Of a stretch of 64,000 nucleotides of DNA, positions 34,526 through 46,000 are shown piece by piece (position 1 is the stretch's first letter; every line of letters begins with the position of its first letter). Below the pieces are notes generated by a model. The model worked only from the letters and a program-made list of their open reading frames with translations, did no database searches and was not told the DNA's origin. The position numbers were made by a program, and so were the translations under genes. The DNA comes from Mesodorylaimus sp. YZB2_4 (taxonomy: Eukaryota > Nematoda > Enoplea > Dorylaimida > Dorylaimidae). Location of the stretch: contig JASANH010001319.1 in the NCBI GenBank assembly GCA_030248295.1, positions 248,001 through 312,000 of the forward strand, read 5' to 3'.

Positions 34526-37500
34526 TTAATTCTCCTTCTCTCTTCCCCGAGCATCTTCAATCGCCTTCTCTTTGTCCAAATTCAATTTGGTTTGCTGTTG
34601 ATGACGATAAGCTGACAACGTCAAGGCCGATTCGCGGACGGCATGGGCAACAATATTTGGCAATTGCAATTTGTCTTCGTGATTGTGATGGTCCTCGCTC
34701 AAAGCTCGAAATTCATCCGCGATCATAGCGCAACGTTGAATGCCTTCCGGCGAGACGAAGTCTTCGGCCACTTTGATGCAACATTGCAAGTTTTGAACCT
34801 GAAAAAGAAACTATTCATGAGAGTGAGTGCCCGCGAAGTGGCGTCGATATCAGGTATCTCCTGACAGGGGCCGAATTAGTGAATCCAAGGCACACCATGT
34901 ATGAGCAAGCTGCTCCCAGGTCTTCACCAGCTAAAAAGGATCCCCCTGCTCGTCGCGAGAAAGATGATGTGAATTAACAGGCAACAGCCCTTATTTTAGC
35001 GTCATCACCTATTTGCTCCCTACTGGCTCGCTCAGCACGTTTGAAGTGCAGCGAGAAATCCACGTATCCATTGTAGCGTTCGTTCGGTATTGCCCTTCCC
35101 GAATCCGATCCCGATAAAATGCGGTCGGGATTCGGGAATGAATGTTATGGAAATGAAAATGTTTTTATCGTAACAGGGAACTAGTGTATAGGAGACGAGC
35201 TGCAGGGGCGAGAATGGCGTGATCGAACCGACTCCAACAAAATGCACAAGTCCTGCTTTTTCTGAAGTACAATCTGCGAGCAGTTGGATATAGTAACAGC
35301 CTGCATTTGCCATTACCTGTCCAGTCACGATGGTGGGCCATCATCTGCTGCCAAAACAGACATTCTGACTGACACTGACTCAGATGCAAGTATGGGCAAG
35401 GGGGGTTGGAGGTGGGCGGGGTGAACCCCCCTGTTGGCCCGGCCAGGACACTAAACCCTTCCTCTCAAACCCCCCCCCCCCCACCTCAGGTCCAGCAGGA
35501 AGAAAGAAAAGGAAGCAAGCAAAAGCGATCAAGTTGTATCTGGGCTGGACCAAGACCTGACTCACTCGACTCGACCCGAACCTGACCTGTTTCTCACGCA
35601 ATCAGATCTGATCTGATCTGATCTCTACCCCCTCGCCGCCCTCCCTAAACCCCCCCACCTAACCCAGCAGACCTTGCCCATATGTACTTGCTCAGATGGT
35701 GACGGAAATCAAAATGCTTCAGAAGGGGAAAACATAGAGACTTAGGCGGATGATTGACTTGATCGAGGGAGGAAGGGATTTGTTTGCTAATTTATGGCTG
35801 CTTCTCCGCTTCTTTGCTTGCCTGATTTTGAATGCTAGGATAAATACTGCACCAAAAATTACCGACGGAAAGGAAATCTTTGGCTTTTTACGTGCTGGAT
35901 ACTTAGGGTTTGTTGCTCACTACAAAAGCTCTCTACAAATCCTGATCCCGAAAAAAATGATCCTTAACGAACGCTAATTCACCGACAACATGGCGGGAAA
36001 TGTGAAATATTGCAGATAACACCGAGAACCAGTTTCCTAATTCTCTACCTGCTCTACCTGCTCAGCGTCCGCCACTTGACGGTACCCCAATCTAAGAACT
36101 ACCGTCCTCAGTCGCAACAGAACTGCAGCCTCCCAGTCAGGGTTGCTGGTCCAAGCAATGCGGTACAAACGCCTTCACCAACTGAGCTACCGCGGCTCCC
36201 CCACAGTCCTCGTCGCTAGCCCCATGCACTAGCCCCAGCTCCTAGCCACTGCTTTGTCCCAAAGTCCTAGTCCTAGCCTAGTCACTCTGCTTACCTGATG
36301 AGCAGCACCAGCCGGAATGAAAACAGCATCGCCCAACATCTGTACGAACGTATACCCCTTGACACCCATCTCATCTTTCAATCGTTGCCGCAGCGTATAA
36401 TTGAGATAAATATTGGCATTGTGAATAGGATCATCCTTATCACTGCACTCGTCCGATAGCTGTAAGCAAACAAGAATTAGTTCAAGACCCAACAACTCGC
36501 TCGAACCCCTTCTCCTCACAAACCATACCATTTTCAAGAATTCACGAATCTTCGAATTATCTTCCGGTTTGAAAATAGTCCATAAAGCACCAATTTTATC
36601 GATCTGAACCTCGGCTCGATACATATCCACTCCGTCCAGATCTTGTTCGCGCAAATACTCCAGTATGACTGAAATGTAAAAGAGGCTGAATATCAAATTG
36701 TGCGGTCGAAAACACTACCATTCACCCAGTACTATAGTACGGTCCCAGGACACTATCGACCACAAACCTACACTAATCTTGCGCCTTCCACTTCAGTCAC
36801 GCACTCACGATCAGATATCTGGCATAAACACGGCCAGGCCCCTTTTCGCACCCTCGCAACATCGACCTCACTCACCTTGATAGCATTGGGCAGCGTCCAC
36901 ATTCTTTGGCATTGTCACATTGACCAGCACATTAACAGCATCGCTGACATCGATATGCAAATTTGTCGTTCCTTTATCCAATTCACCAAGCATTTCTAAA
37001 ACATACTCCATCTTACAACCAGCCCACACCCCGAGCCAGCATTTGGGTTCATCCCACGACCAGGGAGGAGCCACACTCGCAGTTCGCCCCTCGCTGGATA
37101 TGTCAGTAGGCAGTCGTACCCGTAACATACGCCCCGCAGCTCGACGGTCTGGCAATCAGCAACACACGGCCACTAATCAACATAGCACGTGCTCAGACCT
37201 CAATATTAGTTCACTCACCATAGGCAGTGTACATCTTTGGTCCCAAATCCGGCGGCAAGCAATACGGCGGCAGTTTCGTAACCAGATTGAACTGGCCTTT
37301 CTCCGGATGCGAATACTCGGGCACAGGCAAACGATTGCATAAATCTTTATAATGTTCAGGGAATACGCTCGAAAATTTTTCGACCGACGGAAAATCTTTC
37401 AACTAAAACACAAATCCATAAAATCGCTCATTTCCTATTAAGTGGACTAATCCACTTCTGGACCAACTTTGCCCAACTATTCAAACCTCATCACTCACCT

Positions 37501-40500
37501 TTAAAGCGACTGCTTGCCCTCGTTTGTCCTTTACTCGCTCTTCATAATCCACGAACCCTTTCCAAAACTGACCCAACCTTACATTTCGCCAAGGCTGTCC
37601 CGAACGACAAGAAATCAAAACTCCCTGTTCTTCTTTGCCACGCCTCATCGAATACGTTCGACATTGCCGAGCGAACCGTTCCGGATGCCATAAGTCGTCA
37701 CGCAAAATTTCATGCATACTCAGGACTATGACGGGCTAGAAAAGGCAGTAAGTAGTTGCTGGCATTTCTGTCCTCGCGTCGCACGCATCCACTTACCCGA
37801 GCCAACTTCCACTGATATTGAAAATGGGCAAGATTCCTTTCACCAGCGCACGGATCTTGCAATACCAACAACTCCCCATCGAAAATGTTAAAATGCCAAC
37901 GCAACTGAAACCACCGACTTTCCTAAACGGACACGCAATCACATTTGTATCGCCTCAAAATACCCCCTCCTCCGGCTTACTTTCAAAGCAGCCGATGCCC
38001 AATCACGATGGTCGTTCACATAGCCTAGCATATGATTCAAGGCTAAAAAGGGTACAAAGCAGAAATTACATGCACAACAACCACATTGCACTCGACCTAT
38101 GCGCGCCTTCATCCATGACTTTCTGACTTGGAAATCCACGCCGCAGGTTTCCCGGGCCTATCTGCGGAAGAGCAGCCACCCCCTACAAGGCCCAGCCGCA
38201 ATCCCAAACCCGAAAGCTACACCTGAAGGAAGAGCACTCTTCAATAAGTGCAGTCATGGTGCAAATCAGAACCCATTTTCAAAGATGGTCATAGCGCTGC
38301 TCCCTAGGATATGCTTTACATGGGACCTCCTCACGATCGGACTCAGGACCACACTTTCACCTACAGTAGTCCAACCAAGCTTGTAACCGTGTTTCCACAT
38401 CAGACCCTTAGCCCCATATCCTACACCATGCTTACTTGGCAAATTATTCGGAATCATGTGAGCCTGAAAAACTGGACATTACACTCAACCCAATCAAAGT
38501 CAACCCCAACACCATACCAAGCCCATATGCACAACCTCGTGCAAATACGATCCCGTTTCGCCCATCGGATACCGACAATATATCCACCCGTAACTATCCC
38601 GCGACTCCGATTTGTAAATCCCATCTGCAACAAAAAATCATTTTTACATACCAAATTTAAATTTTTCCACAACAACTGATTTTCATCACGCATCTTACAT
38701 TATTCCCTTTAAAAAAAGCCTCTTTCGATATCAAACTTACCAAATTTTTTACTTCGTCCCATCAGGCGCTCATTTACGCACGATTGGCAAACGACAAATC
38801 CGCATTGCTTACAGAATAAATGCACGTTAAATATGGTCGTGGAGCATTGATCGCACAACTCACGAGCCCCGTCCATATCAGGCATTTTCCAATAACATCG
38901 ATCGTCCTCTACAAGAATGAGAGATACTTGAGCACGTGCTGCAGCGACCAGAGCGGGCACACTACTCGACATAGGGATAGGTCGAGGAACACCTTTTTTT
39001 GGGATCGGGATTTTTGCATTTTTCTGTTTTTTGCCTATATGACCCTATTTTCCTCGCCAAAGCACACTTTAGTTATTCCAGGTTTTTAGAAAGCTTTTTC
39101 TCAGGTCGATTATCAATCATTTATAAGCTGAAATGGATAAGTACATTTGCAGTTTTGATACACTTCCCGCAAGGTCCAGGTTTAAGCAAAATCAGTGCCG
39201 CTATGGTTGTCATCGATTTGAGCTGATGTTGCTGCTGCCTCTTCATCGCTACTGCTTCATCACAAATATGATGGATCAAATTGTACCTAGCGTGCTTATG
39301 CCTATAAATGAATAGTGCATAGTGCATATATGCATATGCTTATGCTTATGCCTATGTACATATATGCATAGTCCCTGTGCCTCAATGTCGGGATTGGGGC
39401 CAAGAGGGGTTAAATCCTGACGGGGTCGGGATCAGGATCCCGACCTATCCCCAACTCGATAGTGCGCTTACTATTTTGGTGCAGCGGAAAACCAACCCCA
39501 AAAAATTCACTCTCTGCCAGCAGTCGATTTTCAAGACGGACTGTTTCAGCAGATACAAATGGCGAATTAAGATCAGCACAAATATTTTCGATCCACCCAA
39601 ATCTTATTCCCATCCGTCTAGACCTCGGCCCTTCAGTCAGACTTGCTGGTGTCCAACAGTCCTATCCAAATTCCTCTGACACGGCCAACCAGACTTACGT
39701 ATCTTAAACCAAGCCATACGATCCAAGAATTGTTGTTCTCGTTCGATCAACTGTTTGAAATACGGTTCGATAGCGTACACGATATAGGCCGCCTTCTTGG
39801 CATCTTCGATCGTTTCTTCTTTCATGTCCTGCAATTGGATCGCGCCCGGACTCCACGATTGCAGCAAACTCGTATAGCGAGTTCGAACACGTGGCTCCGC
39901 CTCGACTAGAAAGTTTACTGGTCCAGAATACAAAAAATGCCTAAAATAAAACACATCAACTCTCGGCATCAATCACCAGCATCAGGCTCACCACTCGCAA
40001 ACCTCTCCCATCCCCATCCTTTGCGAGCGAAGAATCCGCGAGCCTACCATGTCCACCGCCCCTTAGACCCTTTTGTCACCAGCGCAAGCCAGCAAATCCC
40101 ACATCAATTTCACTTACGTTCGAAAAAATTTGAATCGGCACGAAGGCTCTCCACTCGTTGTCTCGACCGAGTCCTCGCTACATTGGTTCTCCCTCCATAC
40201 GCTACAGTCCAAACAAAATGGTTTCACATCGGCCACAATTTCAATACACGGCACATCTTGAATCCACGCGAAATTATCGCCTTCGTATGGAAGTATATCC
40301 TTATCGATACCCGTTGCTAGAGCTTCCGCCGTCCGAGATACATCACCTAAAATTGAAAAATACTGTCATACATAAAACACAACTACGCCCTGCAGTCGTA
40401 GCTCGAGCTGTGATTGGTCAATCCTTTAAAGCCACGCCCACTCTCCTCACAGCCCCTCTACCAGTCTAGCCTCCTGTGAATGACATCAACTTGGTACAGA

Positions 40501-42367
40501 AAGGGCCAAAACACGCTCCCCCGGCTGCTCCGAAACAAATACACACACCAAGTATGGGCAAGGGGGTATGAAGGTAGCCCCCCCCCCCTGTTGGGCCGGC
40601 CAGGACATTGAAACCCTTTCTCTCGAAACCACCCCCCCCCCCCTCAGGTCCAGCAGGAAGAAAGAAAAGGAAGGAAGCAAAAGCGATCAAACCGTATCTG
40701 GGCTGGACCAAGTCCGGACCTGACTGACCAAGCCCTGGCCTCCAGGCACAGGCCCATCCTCCAGCCAGCCGATAGTACTGTATGTAAACAGTCATACAAC
40801 TCGCTCACTCGACTCGACCCAAAGCTGGCCTGTCCAGTCTCACAGGCAATCAGATCAGGCTTGCCGTTGCCATTGCACAGGAAAGCTAGCCTAGCCTGGC
40901 CTGGGCTAGTTCCGCTTTTTTCTTCTCCTTCAGTACAAGTCAGTATGTATTCACAAGCTTGACTCACCAAGTTCCTAGCCTGACCTAACCGGGTAGCCAG
41001 CAGCCAAGTCCTGCTTGTTCTATTATATATACATATCAAGCAAGGTCCCTTGCTAACCTGGCCGGCCCGGGCAGCCGCCACGTCTGCTGTATCTACTTGT
41101 ATATACCTACTGATAACACTCAGTCAAACACTTCTAAGAAGGGTATTCAAGCCAAGGAAATACTGAAGGATATAAAATCTTGAAGCATAGCTTTCACAAC
41201 AGGAAAATGCGTTGAAGGCGCATTACAAACCAGTAATTTCTAAAAGTTCCGCCTCCGGCGCCAAGGCGCGCACCCCACCCCTGCTACGCGCCTTGACGCT
41301 ACGGCCAGCATTCATCTTAGCCATCTCTCCTGCCCCCCCCTTCCCCCCTAACCAAGCCGACCTTGCCCATACTTGACACACACACACACACACACACACC
41401 TGTGCCGATTCAGTACAGAAAGGGTCTAAACACCCCTCCTGCTGTTACGAAACATATGCACATACTATTTTCGAGTTCCATCCCACTTTTTCTTTGGGAA
41501 ACCAACGTTTCTCACACTCTCTCGCTCCCTCCCACCCAAGCAATAGGCCTTCTTATCGCAGCCCTTTCCCCTGTGCTGCTACTGTATTCGAAGAAATATG
41601 GTCCTGAGCTCCAACTCCCGCACTGGTCCTCGAGTGCGCATACGTGTGCTTAATGAATTATGAAGACACTGGCGTGACCAAGCCTGGCATACGCAGGAGG
41701 AAGTGTGGCTGACCGAAGTCAGCAAGAACTCCGAGTGGACAAGGCAAGTCTTGCGACTATGCCTGGAGCTGAAACATCAACCCGACGGGTTGACGTTTCC
41801 CAGCCAGGGGAGATCGATTACTCTCCCACTCGCCATGGCCTACCAGGCACAAGGTCTACACTAAACCACAAACAGGGGTTACTCACAAAACGAATTCTTT
41901 GGTACAGGAATCTGATTGTCCACTTCTTCACTCGCTTCGGCGTCCGACCACGACTTATCCATTCTTTTCACACTTGGAGATCGTATCTCAATTTCTCCCC
42001 CGCCAGCCATCGATCCTTCTACATCGATCGGTGATTGTTTCGATACATTCTCCTTTCTATCCCCACCTAATATCGGCAGTTTCGGACTTGAAGTAGTTTT
42101 CACTATCAACGGCTTTTTGATTCGATCGATTTCCAACTTTGATCTATTTTGCTTACGATCGATTTCCAATACACGACCAATCAATCGATTACTCCCAAGT
42201 TTCTTCTTTCGTTTGATCTCTCTGATCGGATGTCGTCGAACAATATGAACACGATAACCCCATCGTTTAGATCTTTCCCCACAAATTGTGCACCGAATCA
42301 CCTCTTCCTGATCGATCGATTGGCCCGAGTCATCCATAATGACTGTCGTTCCTAAACTAACACTCAT
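34526..42367 (-). CDS. KDM3/JMJD1-like histone H3K9 demethylase, copy A
   Basis: Nuclear Fe(II)/2-oxoglutarate JmjC enzyme expected to demethylate H3K9me1/2. Exons in coding order: 42367-41887, 40346-40118, 39940-39699, 38908-38741, 38624-38518, 38463-38365 (end uncertain), 37904-37797, 37735-37499, 37402-37219, 36995-36876, 36668-36529, 36459-36295, 34798-34526, about 850 residues. Exon 1 carries a C2H2-like finger (CTICGERSKRWGYRVHIVRR-H) followed by a basic stretch. Exons 2 and 4 hold the KDM3 cysteine regions (PFCLDCSVW; RELCDQCSTTIFNVHLFCKQ). The JmjC domain has TTNLHIDVSDAV (iron ligands H632 and D634) and [12 protein letters not shown] (third ligand, about H759), then [13 protein letters not shown]. 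All metal ligands are present, so activity is likely. The start could instead be ATG 42337. The exon 6 end is a guess, because its protein is not conserved with copy B. Confidence 0.88.
35393..35685. repeat. TATGGGCAAGG inverted-repeat element, short copy
   Basis: It starts CAAGTATGGGCAAGG and ends CCTTGCCCATATG, so the termini are inverted repeats. Inside are C-rich tracts and the words GTCCAGCAGGAAGAAAGAAA and GTATCTGGGCTGGACCAAG. These recur at about 85 percent identity by eye in the element at 40550-41378. It is in the last intron of copy A. Confidence 0.75.
36060..36205 (-). repeat. tRNA-like SINE fragment
   Basis: Read on the minus strand, 36205-36160 gives GGGGGAGCCGCGGTAGCTCA then GTTGGTGAAGGCG. 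This is a good tRNA 5' end with a polymerase III A box (TAGCTCAGTTGG). No convincing T-arm follows, so it is a tRNA-derived repeat rather than a tRNA gene. It lies in the last intron of copy A. Confidence 0.55.
39418..39455. repeat. GATCCCGAC palindrome
   Basis: GTCGGGATCAGGATCCCGAC reads the same on both strands except at its centre. Similar TCGGGATC words recur close by (about 38995-39010, and 35100-35140 with GAATCCGATCCCG and its mirror). It lies in the intron between exons 3 and 4 of copy A. Confidence 0.55.
40550..41378. repeat. TATGGGCAAGG inverted-repeat element, long copy
   Basis: The left end CAAGTATGGGCAAGGGGGT is mirrored by GACCTTGCCCATACTTGACA at the right end, about 830 bases apart. 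The left 250 bases match the short copy at 35393. The interior holds GCCTAGCCTGGCCTGGGC-type words and no coding frame. It is in the first intron of copy A, directly followed by a (CA)n microsatellite. Confidence 0.75.
41376..41400 (+). repeat. (CA)n microsatellite
   Basis: About 12 uninterrupted CA units at the right border of the TATGGGCAAGG element. Confidence 0.9.
41740..41850. repeat. Dispersed repeat family 'GGCTGAAACATCAACC', copy 3
   Basis: Contains GGCAAGTCTTGCGACTATGC, GCTGAAACATCAACCCGACG, GGTTGACGTTTCCCAGCCAG, GATCGATTACTCTC and CCCACTCGCCATGGCCTACC. It is in the first intron of KDM3-like copy A, just before exon 1 of that gene in plus-strand order. Confidence 0.8.
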
Positions 42368-43024
42368 ACCACGCCATTTTAAGCACAAAAACCAAGATAT
42401 TCTATCGACAACAACAATAATCCTCATCAAATCCAAATATTTTAAAAACCATTTTACTCCATCCACTCGTACATGCTATTTGCATAAACAGCTCTCGTAT
42501 TCACATGTAAATACAAGGCCCACACTCAAAACCTATCTATTTACAAACTTTTCGAAACCTCTACAGTCTACAATTTACAATTTACTAAAAGTAGCAAAAA
42601 ATGGGCACAACAATCCTGATTTAATATCTGATTCATTACATGGATCTGTACAGTCGGTTACGGCCGACAGATACCCCCCGTCCTTGCCAGCACTTGATCT
42701 ACGAAGTACTCGTCCGGGGCCTACACCCTGATAGGACTCGCCAATTTTGATCCCAACCCCAGGAAACTTGCTGGGTCTTCAGGTATAGCCAGATCTGATA
42801 GAGCTGAGTAAGAATACCTGGCAACTTGTATCTCCACATTTCCACAAGTCAATCCACGCGTGACAGGAGTCATCTCATTGCAGATTCATATCAAGCCCCA
42901 AGTTTGGCCCCGGAAGAAAGATAGCTCCCCCTACATCTTCAAACATTCTACGAAAACGAACTGCACTCCAGACACACTCGACTTTGCACTCGCCCACTGC
43001 ACAAATTCGCCTGCGTCCCGGCCA
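42368..43024. promoter_or_regulatory. Spacer between the two tandem KDM3-like genes
   Basis: The stop codon of copy B (43025) and the putative start of copy A (42367) are 657 bases apart on the same strand. The segment must hold the 3' UTR of B and the promoter of A. No TATA box or other named element could be assigned with confidence. Confidence 0.35.
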
Positions 43025-46000
43025 TCAGACATTCGACATGAGGACACCAATCGACTCCCGTATGGCGTGCGTAACAATATTGGGCAACTGCAACTTGTCC
43101 TCGTGGTTCGTATGGTCCTTGGTCAGTGAACGGAACTCATCGGCGATCACGGCGCATCGCTGCACACCCTCGGGTGACACAAAATCTTCTGCCACTTTTA
43201 TACAGCAAAGTAGGTTCTGTACCTAAAAATCATGCATCATCGCGAAGCAGTACTGAACAGCCAACCTCTTCTAAATCCTCTAGTAAAATAAATATGTCTT
43301 AGTGTGTGACCCGGCTTTGAGTAAAAACAATAGGTTTTGTCTGATTTATCAACTGAATGCTCATTTTCAAGGACAATTAGGGATCTGAACAAGATTATGC
43401 TTCATTTTTATGTATATATTCAGTCGCAAATGTGTTCACTGCTGGTTTCTTTCCTGGTTAAAATACGACTTCTAATTGTGGAAACAGAGCGGAGGAAAGT
43501 AGCCAGAATTACGCGCCTTTCGAATTTTCCGCCCGTGCGCCGCTTATGAAATAAGAGCGGTTTAGGCTCCTTACTCTGGAAATCGCCAGAAAATATATAC
43601 AGGGTTCCCATGGACTTTTAAAAATTGAAAATAAGGCTATTTCAAGGCTTCTAATAAGCCAAAAACTCAAAAATTCTGGCAATGATGATAAATATTTGAC
43701 GCGGACGACGTACGACTCTACCTTCCCAAGTTCAAAATTCCGACTAGAAAGGAAGACGCTGGTCGTGATAGCGCAACGCAAATTAAGGCTTTTTTGGTTT
43801 TTTTGGGCAGAGAGTCCAGGATTTCAGGCTTTTCAGGGTGAGGACTGAAAATCAGTCTTTTTTCAGGCTTTTCAGGCTCCCGTGGGAACCCTGCATATAA
43901 CTTTCTCACTTTTTCACTGCGTGTCGATCTGATCTGCACTAGAGTGTCTATTTTCAGTGAAAAAAAAAAGTTATATATATTTCTCGATTTCCACGGGCGG
44001 GAAATTCAAAAGGCGCGTACTTCTGGCGCCTCCTGGCCGCTACTTTCTTCCGCTCTGTTTCCACAATTAGAAGTCGTATTTTAAGCCAGTCGAAAAACCA
44101 GTCGATACCATATTTGAAGATCCATCCGAAAATGAATGTCTGGTTCCATTAGCTATCTTGCAAGATATTCAAAAATGGATTTTTGTGAAAATTCCCTGAA
44201 GTTGGGTGCAGTTTTTTTTTTGCATATTTTGGTATCAAATGTAAAGCTACAGTATAGACGATGGGGGGGGGGGGGGGTCACGTTAAAAGCTAGACGGATA
44301 GGGCATATTTTAGGCTGGTCAAACCCCGTCTCTCAGTTAGCATGAACGAATAGGAGGTCTAAACGTCCTCAAATTGGAGGGAGCCCCCTACTTTGGCGCC
44401 CAATATCTGGAGAAAGGTGAAAGATAGAAACTTTTCGCAACAAGTGTTCGATTCCTCGTCCATTTGCGAACACGTTGATCAGGAAAGACCGAAAGGCCGG
44501 TGAGTTATGGCTGATATCGCCGAAGCACGTTCAAAAAAACGTTTTTTGGGATTATTCCGTGAGAATCGAGTCTGCACAAAAAAGCATTGTTGCGTCACTA
44601 TCACCACTTATGGGTGCATCTAATTCACATATAAAAAAGAGGTCAAAAATTTTCACTTGGCATCCCCTGGGTCGGCCCTTACAGAAAGCCTGTCTTAAAA
44701 ACTTGTCTAGGGGTGCGGGCTGGTTTAACTCCTGCCATAGTCTTACATGGGTTTAACCGAATCGACTGCCAATAGACTTTTGCTTAGAGTAAATCGTTCC
44801 TAACAGAGACAGAGCAGAGAGGAAAGAAAGTAAAAGGGCCACAAAGCCATATGGGAAGAGATACTGTAGATCTGACAAAGATCTAAGAGAAGAGAGCGAT
44901 GAGCATAAGAAAGGACTGTAAGACAGCCTGGCCTGCTTGCCTACCTTCAGCAAAATAGAGGTTTCTTTGCGTGTGACCTAGCTATGAATAAAAGCTCGGG
45001 TTTTATCTGATTTAGCTGTGTGTCCATTTACAAATATCATTTCCTCTCGCCCCATCCTGCCTGTGTTTCGTTTGGCTCAAAGATTCCTCCCTTCACTTCA
45101 CTCATCACATAGCCTACACGTAAATCAGGTTGGCGAATGCCCTATGGCCAGCAACGCCTACGCGTCCGTACATTCGGTGAAACGCCCTGACATACCTGAT
45201 GAGCCGCTCCAGCCGGAATGAACACTGCATCGCCCAACATTTGCACGAACGTGAACCCCTTCACACCGCGCTCATTCTCCAATCGCTCTCGTAATTTCCG
45301 ATGCAAATAAATCTTCTGATCGTGTATCGGATCATTCACGTCGTAACGTTTCTCATCCATTAGCTGGAAATAAAAGTGGTAGAGTCAGTACATTAAGAAT
45401 GCCGAACCAGTGATTCAACCATCACGCTTTCATGAGTGAAGAGTCCAGAATGTAAGGATTTCAGAGCTCCTAATTCCACCAGTTGCATTATCCCGCGTCC
45501 AAACTAGTAACTCATTCACGGCTCAACCTACACTCACAGATTTATCAAAATTCAAGAAATACTGCAGAAACAGAACGACAAACATGAGGCCCTAGCGGGA
45601 GTCGAACCCGCACCAATGGGGGTCACAGTGAGCCGGCACTACGATCCATCGCATTTTGTGAGGTCCAAGCGTCTTCTCTGGTCCTTCGACGCTTGTTTCT
45701 GGTGCACTGTGCCAGCGCCCCCAGAGCTCGATTCCCGCTCTCGCCTCATATTTTTCATTCGTTTTCTATTTCTTGATACTAATCTGAGTAATTTCTTCTA
45801 TTCAAAATTACAGTCTACAAAGTAAAATACCGACAATCATGAAAACAACCAAAGCACGGAATCTTCGATTGAGTGGATAGAAAAAATGGACTTCTATCTG
45901 ATGGTGGATGAGCTTGATTATGGCCACAAGCTTGCCCTCTGATACAGAGACAGCCCTACTTAATGCCATAGTTAGAGATCAGCACTAAAAGTTCGGCACA

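Noticed and set aside
34643-34864. Plus-strand open frame opposite the KDM3-like copy A last exon
   Set aside because: It is the shadow of the real minus-strand exon.
41376-41400. CRISPR-like or structured repeat array
   Set aside because: It is a plain CA microsatellite; no CRISPR array exists in the window, as expected for animal DNA.
45590-45675. tRNA gene
   Set aside because: The T-arm is perfect, but the acceptor stem cannot be closed on the 5' side.
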